Translations under genes and position numbers: made by a program
Origin: CAVXDY01 sp963760715
GTDB taxonomy: Bacteria > Actinomycetota > Thermoleophilia > Miltoncostaeales > Miltoncostaeaceae
Assembly: GCA_963760715.1 (NCBI GenBank)
Contig: CAVXDY010000008.1
Coordinates: 62,001-126,000, forward strand
Reading direction: 5' to 3'
DNA: 64,000 bases
Part shown: positions 8,519 through 16,796 of the stretch, piece by piece
How the letters are laid out: the number at the start of each line of letters is the position of its first letter
How positions within the stretch are numbered: position 1 is the first letter of the stretch
The notes under the pieces: generated by a model
Database searches by the model: none
Told to the model about the DNA's origin: nothing
The model's input: the letters and a program-made list of their open reading frames with translations, nothing else

Positions 8519-9949
8519 TCACCGCGTGAGCTTGAGCGTGAAGCGCAGAGTCCCGCCCGGGCCGACGAAGGCCAGCTTGTAGGTGCCGGGCTTCAGGTTC
8601 GCCGGCAGCTTCAGCGTCCGCGTGAACGCCCCGACCTTCAGCTTCCTGGCCCGGATCCTGGCCACCAGCGGCCCCTTCGCGGTCCGGCGCAGGTCGAGGC
8701 GCAGGGCGCCCTTGCGCGTCGTGGTGCCGCTGATCGCGATCGACCCCTTGAGGATGATCGAGCCCGTGAGCCGGCCCGTGACGAAGCGCGACTTCACCTT
8801 CAGCCGGTTGAGCTTGAAGGCCGCCTTGCCCGTGAGGCCGCTGATGCTGCCGCCGGACGCGCCGCCCCCGGGCGCGTTCACGGTGACCGTGAACGAGCGC
8901 GGGTCCGAGGTGTTCCCGGCGCGGTCCTTCACGCGCATCTCGCCCACGAACGTGCCGCTCTGGTTGAAGACGTGCGACACCTTGGCGCCGGCGGTGTTCG
9001 GGGTGCCGTCCTTCCACTGCCACACCGCGGTCGGCAGGTCGATGCCGGACGTGGCCACGGAGGCCTGGTCGGCCGACGCGCCCGCGTCGAAGTTCACCTG
9101 GTCCCCGCGATTGACGGTCGTGCTGTCCTGCTTCACCACCGCGTTCGGCTTGACCGTGTCGAGCAGGATCGTGTCCGTGGCGATCGCCGACTCGTTACCG
9201 AGGATCGGGCCGCCCAGCAGGAAGATGCAGAACGGGGGGCATGGAGCGGGGGGCGTCCTCGCGCCGTCGCCGAACTTGACCCCCACCGTCTTGACTCCGT
9301 CGCCGGCGGGGAGCGTCGCGGGCGTCGCGGGGTTGAAGGCCTGTGCGCATCCACTGAAGTCGGGGTTCGGGTCGTTGAAGATGAAGCTGCAGGGGAAGGT
9401 GCCGTTGCCGTCAACGTCGGCCGCCGACTGCGTCACCCCGCTCGAGCTTCCGGCGATGCCGTTAATCAGAGGGTCGGTGGCGTCGAGGTTCAGGGTCACC
9501 TGCCGGTTGTTGGTCGCCACGGCGCCATCGTTGATCTGCACCGTCCCGCTCGGTGGCGTCGCGTCGATGCGGGTGTCTGCGCTGACCTCCAGGTTGGCCA
9601 CGGTGCTGCAGGTCGCGGTCACCTGGCAGGCGATGATGCGCACCCGGTAAAGGCGCCCGTTCGACAGGAGCAGGGGCACCGAGGAGGTGGTGGCCCCGAG
9701 CGCCGCGGAGGTGGGGGCGCCGCCATCGAGAGGGTCGGCGACGACGTCCTGCTTGTCGGTCGGCGAGGTCGGATCCCAGACCACGGGCTTCCAGTTGAAG
9801 GTCGCCAACACCGCGTTGCCGCCCCCCGCGACCGCCTTCGTGAAGGGCAACGGCGTGAACGCCGACGATGTGGTCACCGCCTGGGCGCTGCCCACCGCCG
9901 CGAGGGTGACGACGAGCGTCAGGGCGAGCAGGCGGAGCGGCGAGCGCAT
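8519..9949 (-). CDS. Secreted PKD/Ig-like repeat protein
   Basis: This 476-residue protein starts with a signal peptide (MRSPLRLLALTLVVTLAAVGSAQA). The middle has Ig/PKD-like beta-sandwich stretches: VRIIACQVTATCS, a triple-Asp-rich TDTILLDTVKPNA region, and GTFVGEMRVKDRAGNTSD, which is the typical end of a PKD-type domain. A Gly-rich linker leads to a basic C-terminal beta domain (about 380-476) full of Lys/Arg-Leu alternations. The ATG at 9949 was chosen because the signal peptide begins there; a longer frame to 10012 has no signal-like leader. No enzyme motif is present; a surface or wall-associated structural role is inferred. It is convergent with the upstream cyclic-di-GMP gene. Confidence 0.7.
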   Translation of the reverse strand: MRSPLRLLALTLVVTLAAVGSAQAVTTSSAFTPLPFTKAVAGGGNAVLATFNWKPVVWDPTSPTDKQDVVADPLDGGAPTSAALGATTSSVPLLLSNGRLYRVRIIACQVTATCSTVANLEVSADTRIDATPPSGTVQINDGAVATNNRQVTLNLDATDPLINGIAGSSSGVTQSAADVDGNGTFPCSFIFNDPNPDFSGCAQAFNPATPATLPAGDGVKTVGVKFGDGARTPPAPCPPFCIFLLGGPILGNESAIATDTILLDTVKPNAVVKQDSTTVNRGDQVNFDAGASADQASVATSGIDLPTAVWQWKDGTPNTAGAKVSHVFNQSGTFVGEMRVKDRAGNTSDPRSFTVTVNAPGGGASGGSISGLTGKAAFKLNRLKVKSRFVTGRLTGSIILKGSIAISGTTTRKGALRLDLRRTAKGPLVARIRARKLKVGAFTRTLKLPANLKPGTYKLAFVGPGGTLRFTLKLTR

Positions 9950-10042
9950 CGAAGGCCTCGGATCTCGGGAAGGAGGGTCATCCTCTGAGAACGGGGCGAC
10001 CCAGGTCAACACGCCGACCGGGGGGTTCTTTCGGAACGCGCC

Positions 10043-10233
10043 TCAGCTCGGCGCGACGAGCGCCACCCTCACGGTGGCCCTGTCGCTTCGCGTCTCGGGA
10101 TCGGGGCGCAGCTCCCCCAGCGCCTCCTCGACCTCGCCCGCCGACATCAATCGAGCGCCACCGACACCACCACGCGGTCGGGCACCACATCGCGCTCGGC
10201 CCGGCCGACGACCGTGAGGGTGGGGACGGTCAC
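10043..10233 (-). pseudogene. Broken SIMPL (DUF541)-like gene remnant
   Basis: A GTG at 10233 overlaps the stop of the GGDEF-EAL gene (GTGA), as expected of a third operon gene. It opens a frame reading VTVPTLTVVGRAERDVVPD and then RVVVSVALD before a TGA at about 10150. The pattern V-x-G-x-A-x3-V-x-PD-x3-V-x-V matches the N-terminus of SIMPL-domain proteins. The following bases, in another frame, read SAGEVEEALGELRPDPETRS and continue to a stop at 10043. The full family length is about 200-240 residues, so most of the domain is missing. It is interpreted as a truncated, frameshifted remnant; the family assignment rests on a short stretch. Confidence 0.45.
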
Positions 10234-12500
10234 GCGGCAACGCTACGCCATGTCATCCATCGCTCGAACTCCGCCCGCGCCATGGGACGCCCGATGTGGA
10301 AGCCCTGCCCGATGTCGCACCCCAGCTCCCGGAGGGCGTCGTGGATCTCCTGGCTCTCGACCCCCTCGCCGACCACCTGGAGGCCGAGGTTGTGACCCAG
10401 GTCGATGGTCGAGCGCACGATCATCGCGTCCGCCTCGTTCGTCAACATGTTGAGCACGAAGGAGCGATCGATCTTCAGAACGCTGATCGGAAGGCTCTTG
10501 AGCTGGTTCAGCGAGGTGTACCCCACGCCGAAGTCATCGATCGAGAGCACCACGCCGATCCCGCCGAGATGGCGAAGGACCCCCAGGGCGCGCACCGGGT
10601 TCCCCATCAGCGCGGTCTCGGTGAGCTCGAGCTCCAGCCGGTTCGGGGAGAGCCCCCAGCGCTGGAGGCTCGCGGCGACCGCATCGGCGAACTCGGCGTC
10701 GAGCAGATTGCGTGCGGAGATGTTGACCGCCACGGACAGACGGTGCCCATCGTCCTCCCACCTGCGGCACTCCTCCAGGGCACGCTCGAGCACGTAGAGG
10801 GTGAGCGGCTTGATCAGCGTGGTGTGCTCGGCGAGCGGGATGAACTCGCTCGGGGGGAGCAGCCCCCGCTCGGGGTGCAGCCAGCGCACCAGCGCCTCCG
10901 CTCCGAGGAGCTCGCCGCTCATGAGGCGCACCTTGGGCTGGTAGTGCAGCACCAGCTCACCCTGCTCGATCGCCCTCCTCAGCTCACCCACCAGCGCCAG
11001 TCGCTCGGGGCTGTAGCTGTCCTGCTGGGCCCCGTAGACGGAGAGCGGGAGCGACTCCGACTTGGCCGTGTACATCGCCACGTCGGCTCGCTGGAGGAGC
11101 TCGCTGACGTCCGTCCCGTGGTCCGGGAAGAGCGTGATCCCGATGCTCGCCTCGGTGTCCAGGGAGACGCCCTCGACGACGATGGACTTGGAGATGACCC
11201 TGCCCAGCTCGATCGCGACCCGCTCCGCCGAGGCCACGTCGGGAACGCTGGGAAGGAGGACCGCGAACTCGTCGCCGCCGAGGCGGGCGACGGTGTCGCT
11301 CTCGCGCAGGGCGTCGCGCAAGCGGTGGGCGACCTCCTCCAGGAGGAGGTCGCCGCAGCGATGGCCGAGGGTGTCGTTGACCTCCTTGAAGCGGTCGAGG
11401 TCGATGATCATCACCGCGGCCCGCTCGCCCTGGCGTCGCGCGCGGTTGATCGCCTGCTCGACGCGGTCGTGGAACAGGCGCCGGTTGGGCAGGCCCGTGA
11501 GCGTGTCGGTGACCGACTGCGCGATGTTCTCCCGGAAGGTCAGTCCCGCCCGGGCCATGCAGACCACCAGCGCCGCCGACGCCAGCCAGACCGCCCAGAC
11601 GGTCGTGCGCGCGTAGTGGTCGTAGACCAGGAGGGTGATCGCCCCGAACGCGACGGCGGCGGGCAGGACCATCACGCTCCATCCCTCGAGACGGCCGGCG
11701 CGAGCCCGTGTCGGGGGCTGCCAGGCCGCAAGGCCCATGAAGATCATGCCGAGGGGCCAGAAGACGTCCAGGAACCCTCCCTCGGTGTAACTCCCGGCCG
11801 CGATCTTGAAGAGGTAGACGCTGTCGGCGAGCGCGAAGGTGATGCACCCGGCGGCGAGCAACGCGACGGCGCGGCCGGGCCGCCAGCCCATGAGTCCGGC
11901 GAGCGCGGTCACCAGGCCGAGGATCACGAGGTCGCCGAGCGGATAGGCGAGGTTGGTGGCGACGGCCGCGGCGGTGCCCCCCTCGCTCCCGGCGAGGATC
12001 GGCGGCATGAGCACGGCGACTCCGATGGCCGCCACGATGAGGGCGGCCGCGAGGCCGTCGAGCCACTGGCTGCCATGGAACCGGCGCACACGGGCGCGCA
12101 CCAGCAGAACGACGCCCGCGTAGACGAGCGGGTAGAAGGAGAGGTAGAGGCCGTCGGCGACGGAGGGGTACGGCACCTCCGCGCTGCCGGAGAACGCCAG
12201 CAGGTAGTAGATGTCGCCGGCCGCCCAGGCGAGGGCGCCGGCGCCGATCATGCACCAGGCGAGCCTCTCCACCGGCACGAGGACGACCCGGACGAGGATG
12301 CCGATACCCGCCGCGACAACGAGGAACTCGAACAGCCAGTCGTCCAGGATGCTCGACGGCCCGAGGCCGTCGCCCACGCCCAATCCGACGTGGGCGGCGT
12401 AGACCAGCAGGCCCGCCACCACGAGCGCCCATCCGCTGAGCACCCCGGCCGACCGGCCGCGCGTGAGATCGCCGGCGCTCGCGCGCGGCGCCGTCTTCAC
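10230..12500 (-). CDS. Membrane GGDEF-EAL cyclic-di-GMP enzyme
   Basis: This is a 756-residue protein. The first 300 or so residues contain about eight to nine transmembrane helices, forming an MHYT/MASE-like integral sensor of unrecognised type. GGDEF (about 305-470) has RLGGDEF with an upstream RESD I-site. EAL (about 485-740) keeps the catalytic set: EALVRW, VNISARN, ELTE, IDDFGVG, LKIDRSF and GEGVES. Both domains therefore look competent. The GTG start overlaps the stop of the REC-GAF-GGDEF gene by GTGA, so the two are coupled. Its own stop overlaps the start of a SIMPL-like remnant. Confidence 0.92.
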   Translation of the reverse strand: MKTAPRASAGDLTRGRSAGVLSGWALVVAGLLVYAAHVGLGVGDGLGPSSILDDWLFEFLVVAAGIGILVRVVLVPVERLAWCMIGAGALAWAAGDIYYLLAFSGSAEVPYPSVADGLYLSFYPLVYAGVVLLVRARVRRFHGSQWLDGLAAALIVAAIGVAVLMPPILAGSEGGTAAAVATNLAYPLGDLVILGLVTALAGLMGWRPGRAVALLAAGCITFALADSVYLFKIAAGSYTEGGFLDVFWPLGMIFMGLAAWQPPTRARAGRLEGWSVMVLPAAVAFGAITLLVYDHYARTTVWAVWLASAALVVCMARAGLTFRENIAQSVTDTLTGLPNRRLFHDRVEQAINRARRQGERAAVMIIDLDRFKEVNDTLGHRCGDLLLEEVAHRLRDALRESDTVARLGGDEFAVLLPSVPDVASAERVAIELGRVISKSIVVEGVSLDTEASIGITLFPDHGTDVSELLQRADVAMYTAKSESLPLSVYGAQQDSYSPERLALVGELRRAIEQGELVLHYQPKVRLMSGELLGAEALVRWLHPERGLLPPSEFIPLAEHTTLIKPLTLYVLERALEECRRWEDDGHRLSVAVNISARNLLDAEFADAVAASLQRWGLSPNRLELELTETALMGNPVRALGVLRHLGGIGVVLSIDDFGVGYTSLNQLKSLPISVLKIDRSFVLNMLTNEADAMIVRSTIDLGHNLGLQVVGEGVESQEIHDALRELGCDIGQGFHIGRPMARAEFERWMTWRSVAA

Positions 12501-13894
12501 CTCGCCCGGCTCGCCCGGGAGACCCTCACGCGGTTGCGGCCGTCCTCCTTTGCGCGGTACATGGCGGCGTCGGCGGATCCGTACATGCCCTCCGGGGACT
12601 CGTCCACCGTCAGCTCCGCCACGCCGATGGATGCGGTGATGCGGCCGACGGGGTCGATCGGCGTCCTCGCGAGGAAGCTGCACAGACGCTCCGCGGCCTC
12701 GGCCGCCCCCGACAGGTCGCTCTCGGGCATCAGCCAGGCCAGCTCCTCGCCCCCCACCCGTCCGAGGACGTCGCTCTCGCGGGCGTGGGCCCGGACGAGG
12801 TCGGCGACGGTCCTGAGGGCCCCGTCGCCGGCGCGGTGCCCGTGCAGGTCGTTGACCAGCTTGAAGTCGTCGATGTCGAGCAGCGCGAGGCTCAGGGGAC
12901 GCCCGTGGCGGGCCGAGCGCTTGACCTCCTCGTCGAGCCGCTCGTGGAAGGCGCCGTGGTTGAGGAGCCCGGTGAGCGGGTCGGTCCTCGCCATCCGCGC
13001 GAGCTTCTCGCGTGCGTCCGCGTTCGAGACGGCGAGGCTGATCAGCTCGGCGACGCGCTCGAGCTGGACGAGCGTCTCCTCCTGCGCCCCGCCGACCTGG
13101 GCGTAGGCCACGGCCACGGCGCCCCACAGCCGCCCCTCCACCCGCACCGGCGCCGCCAGCGAGGCGCGAAACGGGGCCCTCGCCTTCCGCGCGTCCTCTT
13201 CGGTGAGCTCCGATCGGGCGGGCCCCTCGGTGTGCTGCACCTTCGAAAGTGCCCAGCTGGGGGCGAGGACCAGGACCTCTCCGGGAGGGATCTGCTCGAG
13301 GTCCGACCGGCGCCAGGCCCCGAGCAGCTCCGCCGTCCCGGTCTCCAGATAGCGCACCACACGGCCGCCGTCGGCGCCCAGGAGCAACGCCAGCTCGCGG
13401 GCGACGAGGCCGAACAGGAGGGAGTGCTCGCGGCCGGCCGCCACGTTCACCGCGACCCGGCGCAGCATGACCTGCTCGGCCTCGAGCCGCCGGCGCTCGC
13501 TGACCACCCTCAGGCGCACGCGCAGCCCCTCGGGCCCGACCGGGGTGACGAGACAGTCGTCCGCGCCGGCGTCGAGGGCTCGCGAGAGAAGCGCCTCGCC
13601 CGAGCCGCTCATCGCCACGATGGCCGGGCGATGGGGTCCGAGGCCCCGCAGCTCGCGGATGAGGGCGAGCCGCTCCGTGCCCGCTCCGTCGAGGGACACG
13701 AGAACGGTGTCCACCCCGGTCGCCGCGAGGATCTCCTCGGTCGTCTCGGCGGTCTCGGCCACGATGCCGCGGTCGTGAAGCATCGCGCAGACCCGCGACC
13801 GCTGGACGGAGTCGGACTCGGCGACCAGGACGCGCTGAGGCGTGTCCGTCGCGGACGGTGTCGGGGGGAGGACCGCGCCCGCCTGCAAACCCAT
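12497..13894 (-). CDS. Receiver-like-GAF-GGDEF diguanylate cyclase
   Basis: The protein has about 465 residues. A response-regulator-like domain (about 20-140) is followed by GAF (about 150-310) and GGDEF (about 315-465). The cyclase signature is RVGGEEL, with an I-site RESD. The receiver looks degenerate: an acidic start (VAESD) and a possible acceptor Asp (VSLDGAG) remain, but the conserved Lys before Pro is Thr (LVTPV). Phosphorylation control is therefore doubtful. The ATG at 13894 is preferred because AAGGG lies 5 bases upstream; an in-frame ATG at 13933 would add 13 residues. It overlaps the downstream GGDEF-EAL gene by GTGA, suggesting joint production of opposing enzymes. Confidence 0.88.
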   Translation of the reverse strand: MGLQAGAVLPPTPSATDTPQRVLVAESDSVQRSRVCAMLHDRGIVAETAETTEEILAATGVDTVLVSLDGAGTERLALIRELRGLGPHRPAIVAMSGSGEALLSRALDAGADDCLVTPVGPEGLRVRLRVVSERRRLEAEQVMLRRVAVNVAAGREHSLLFGLVARELALLLGADGGRVVRYLETGTAELLGAWRRSDLEQIPPGEVLVLAPSWALSKVQHTEGPARSELTEEDARKARAPFRASLAAPVRVEGRLWGAVAVAYAQVGGAQEETLVQLERVAELISLAVSNADAREKLARMARTDPLTGLLNHGAFHERLDEEVKRSARHGRPLSLALLDIDDFKLVNDLHGHRAGDGALRTVADLVRAHARESDVLGRVGGEELAWLMPESDLSGAAEAAERLCSFLARTPIDPVGRITASIGVAELTVDESPEGMYGSADAAMYRAKEDGRNRVRVSRASRAR

Positions 13895-14052
13895 GAGTGC
13901 CCTTCGATCGAGGCTCTCCCGAGCTATCGGCATGCACCCATGAGATATGAGGCGGGCCGGTCGCCGCCCCGACGAGCGGCGATATCGTCTCAGGTGGAGG
14001 CCATGGTCAGATGCGCGACGCCGGCCCGCCGCTCGGACGGTAGCCTCCCGCC

Positions 14053-14289
14053 ATGGGACTCTTCCGGCGCAGGATCACCGATGACACGGACCTGGAGCGC
14101 GTGTCGGACAAGCGGCTCCTCGCGGAGCACCGGCGCCGCGTGCTCGCCGCAGGCGACCCCCACGGCGGCGCGGCGGTGGGGGCGAGCTTCGGGCTGGCGG
14201 CGGACATCGAGGACGTGCTCGACCGGCGGGGCGTGAGCTACCCCAGCGCGGACGAGATCCTCGCCGGCGCGAGGCGCGACGGGAGCTGA
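14053..14289 (+). CDS. Small hypothetical protein
   Basis: This 78-residue, charged, soluble protein starts MGLFRRRITDDTDLERVSDK. It is mostly predicted helix with a Gly/Ala-rich centre. The second half (ADIEDVLDRRGVSYPSADEI) reads like a small globular domain. The codon pattern, with GC-rich third positions and an ATG start, supports coding. I do not recognise a family and infer no function. It stands alone between the leftward signalling operon and the rightward DUF1326 gene. Confidence 0.55.
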   Translation: MGLFRRRITDDTDLERVSDKRLLAEHRRRVLAAGDPHGGAAVGASFGLAADIEDVLDRRGVSYPSADEILAGARRDGS

Positions 14290-14432
14290 TCCGGGTCGGA
14301 AGGGCCCGGCGCTCGGTGGGCGCGTCGGGGTCGCGGTCGCTTGGCCGGGCTACGGTCGCGCTCGCCGTACGGGCCGGGAACGCGATAGCGTCGCGTGGCG
14401 GAACGCGACGACACGCGGGCGGCGAGGACTCG

Positions 14433-15059
14433 ATGGCCGATCCTGCCTTCTGGACCATCTCGGGGACGTACCTGGAGGCCTGCAACTGTGAGGCCATCTG
14501 CCCCTGCCGGCGGATCGGCGGTGAGGCCGGCGGGCGATCCACCTACGGGATCTGCCAGGGGGCGCTCTCCTGGGCGGTGGAGGACGGGCGTGCCGGCGAT
14601 CTCGACCTCTCCGGGCTCTGCGCGGTCATGGTCGTTCGCTACGACGACGACGAGGCCGGCTCTCCCTGGACGTTCTTCCTGTACGTGGACGAGCGCGGCG
14701 ACGCGCGCCAGCGCGAGGCGCTCGCCGGGATTCTCAGCGGACGCCTTGGCGGAACCCCGCTCGCGCACTTTCCCTGGGCCTGGAAGGAGAGCCGCCCGCT
14801 CGGCTGGCGTCCGGTCCGGATCGAGATCGACCACACGCCCGGGCGCGGCTGGTTCCGCGCGGGCGGACGGGTCGAGCTGCGCGTGCGCGGGCCGGTCGAG
14901 GAGCAGGCGCCGGTCACCTGCGTCATCCCCGGGCACGACCGCTCGGGCACCGAGCTCTACGCCGACCTCCTGCGCGTCGAGGAGGGCCCGCTCTCGTTCG
15001 AGGTGAGCGGACGGTGCGCCTACGAGTCGACCTTCGCCTACTCCTCGGGAGAGGGCTGA
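14433..15059 (+). CDS. DUF1326 domain protein
   Basis: This 208-residue soluble protein matches the DUF1326 pattern: an N-terminal W-x-I-x-G-x-Y-x-E-x-C-x-C segment (WTISGTYLEACNCEAICPC), then GICQGALSW, WTFFLYVDERGDARQREAL and a conserved IDH segment near residue 130. The Cys cluster in the first 30 residues (CNCEAICPC) suggests metal binding or redox chemistry. The ATG at 14433 has GAGG upstream. A DUF2182 membrane protein follows after 3 bases; these two families are often neighbours, so they probably act together. The function is unknown. Confidence 0.88.
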   Translation: MADPAFWTISGTYLEACNCEAICPCRRIGGEAGGRSTYGICQGALSWAVEDGRAGDLDLSGLCAVMVVRYDDDEAGSPWTFFLYVDERGDARQREALAGILSGRLGGTPLAHFPWAWKESRPLGWRPVRIEIDHTPGRGWFRAGGRVELRVRGPVEEQAPVTCVIPGHDRSGTELYADLLRVEEGPLSFEVSGRCAYESTFAYSSGEG

Positions 15060-15062
15060 CCG

Positions 15063-15899
15063 GTGTCCGGCCGGATCGGCACCGCGGCCCTCCTCGACGG
15101 GCCGGGCCCGGTCGTGATCGCCACGGGGCTGGTCGCCGCCTCACTCGTCACCTGGATCGTCACGATCGATCGGATGCGAGGAATGGACGCCGGACCGGGC
15201 ACGGATCTGGGAGGTCTCGGCTGGTTCATCGGCGTCTGGGTGACGATGATGGCCGCGATGATGCTGCCCTCGGCCGCGCCGATGGTGCTCGTCGTCCATC
15301 GGGTCTCGGCGATGCGCACGCGCCCCGGCCCTCGCGCGACCCTCGCGACCTGGGTCTTCGTCGTGGGCTACGTGGCCGTCTGGACGGTCTATGGGCTGGC
15401 CGCCTACGGCCTGTTCCGCGCGCTCCGGGCCGCCGACCCGGGATTCCTGGCCTGGGACCGCCAGGGGCCCCTCGTGGCCGGCATCGCCGTCGTCGCCGCC
15501 GGCGTGTACCAGCTCACGCCGCTCAAGCACGCCTGCCTGCGCCACTGCCGCACGCCGCTGCACTTCGTCATGCACCGGTGGCGGGGGGGCGATGCCGGGG
15601 CCCTGGCGATGGGCCTCGAGCACGGCGCCTGGTGCCTGGGCTGCTGCGTGGGGCTGATGCTGGTCCTCTTCGCCGTCGGGGTGATGAGCCTCGCCTGGAT
15701 GGCGCTCCTGGGCGCCGTGATCTTCGCCGAGAAGGTGCTCCCCCTGGGCGCCCGCCTGGCGGGGCTCGTGGCGCTCTGCCTCATCGCCCTCGGCGTGTGG
15801 ATCGCGATCGCGCCGGGGCGCGTCCCCGGCCTGACCCAGCCCGGAATGGCCCCCGCGATGTCGATGGAGCGGCCGGAGCCGAGCGGCACGATGCCCTAG
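15063..15899 (+). CDS. DUF2182 integral membrane protein
   Basis: This 278-residue membrane protein has about seven hydrophobic helices and belongs to DUF2182, described as predicted metal-binding integral membrane proteins. Family marks include WVTMMAAMMLPSAAPM, the YQLTPLKHACLRHCRTP loop with its Cys and His residues, and the HGAWCLGCCVGLM helix. The Met-, Cys- and His-rich loops suggest metal handling. It starts with GTG 3 bases after the DUF1326 stop, so the pair is one transcription unit. The very C-terminal tail is Met-rich (GMAPAMSMERPEPSGTM), which could also bind metal. The biochemical role is not established. Confidence 0.88.
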   Translation: MSGRIGTAALLDGPGPVVIATGLVAASLVTWIVTIDRMRGMDAGPGTDLGGLGWFIGVWVTMMAAMMLPSAAPMVLVVHRVSAMRTRPGPRATLATWVFVVGYVAVWTVYGLAAYGLFRALRAADPGFLAWDRQGPLVAGIAVVAAGVYQLTPLKHACLRHCRTPLHFVMHRWRGGDAGALAMGLEHGAWCLGCCVGLMLVLFAVGVMSLAWMALLGAVIFAEKVLPLGARLAGLVALCLIALGVWIAIAPGRVPGLTQPGMAPAMSMERPEPSGTMP

Positions 15900-15961
15900 C
15901 GCGTCGGCCCCCGCGTCGCCGGCGCGCTTTACAGCCCGGCCGAGGCGCGCTATCGCGTGGT

Positions 15962-16735
15962 ATGAGTTTCGGGAGACTCGACCGGCGTGCGCGCCTGCTC
16001 CTCGGCGCGGCCGCCTGCTTCGGCCTCACCATCGCCCTGGCCATCTCCGTCGGGCGCGCCACGTCGCCGCCGGCGATCGACCGGAGCACGGCGCGCTGGC
16101 TGCACGAGCACCGCATCGACTCCCTCGACCCCGCGTGGCGCGCCGTGGCGCTTCTCGGGGGCAGCGTCGCCCTCGGCGCGGTGGTCCTCGCGAGCTGCGC
16201 CCTCGCCTGGCGGCGCCTGGACCGGGGCTGGCTCACATTCCTCGTCGGGTGCTACGTCGGGGCGGAGATCCTGTTCTGGAGCCTCAAGGCCATCGTCGGT
16301 CGCCCCCGCCCCCCGCTCGCCCTCCAGCTCACCACCGTGGGGAGCACGAGCTTCCCCAGCGGACACACCGCCGTCGCAACGGCCGTGGGGGCCTCGCTTC
16401 TCATCGCGGCCACGCAGATCACGAGGCCACGTCTCCGGCGCGTGGCGACGGTGACGCTGATCGCCCTGCCGCTCGTCGTCGGCTTCAGCCGTCTGGCCCT
16501 CGGCGTCCACTGGCTCACCGATGTCATCGGCGGTTTCCTGCTGGGTCTCGGCTGGGTCCTCCTCTGCGCGGCGCTCGTGCAACCGCACCGGCCCCGCTCG
16601 TCCACGCCGCCACCCCGGGAGCGGTCGGCGGCGGTCACGGCGATCCGCGCCGCCCCGGATCGTCCGTCTTCCGCGCCCGCGAGCGGTGCCCGGCGAGGTG
16701 GGGGCCGGCTCTCTGGACGGGGTTCGGCGACCTGA
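15962..16735 (+). CDS. PAP2-family membrane phosphatase
   Basis: This 257-residue membrane protein has the three PAP2 phosphatase motifs: KAIVGRPRPP, SFPSGHT and SRLALGVHWLTDVIGG. These supply the catalytic His and Asp for dephosphorylation of a lipid phosphate such as phosphatidate, undecaprenyl pyrophosphate or phosphatidylglycerol phosphate. Five to six transmembrane helices cover residues 10-205. A basic, Ser/Pro-rich cytoplasmic tail of about 50 residues follows. The exact lipid substrate cannot be told from sequence. Confidence 0.9.
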   Translation: MSFGRLDRRARLLLGAAACFGLTIALAISVGRATSPPAIDRSTARWLHEHRIDSLDPAWRAVALLGGSVALGAVVLASCALAWRRLDRGWLTFLVGCYVGAEILFWSLKAIVGRPRPPLALQLTTVGSTSFPSGHTAVATAVGASLLIAATQITRPRLRRVATVTLIALPLVVGFSRLALGVHWLTDVIGGFLLGLGWVLLCAALVQPHRPRSSTPPPRERSAAVTAIRAAPDRPSSAPASGARRGGGRLSGRGSAT

Positions 16736-16796
16736 CATAGGGTCGCGCGATATCGGCGGATTGAACCGCCGAGTCCGACGAGATGGGGGCCGTGGG

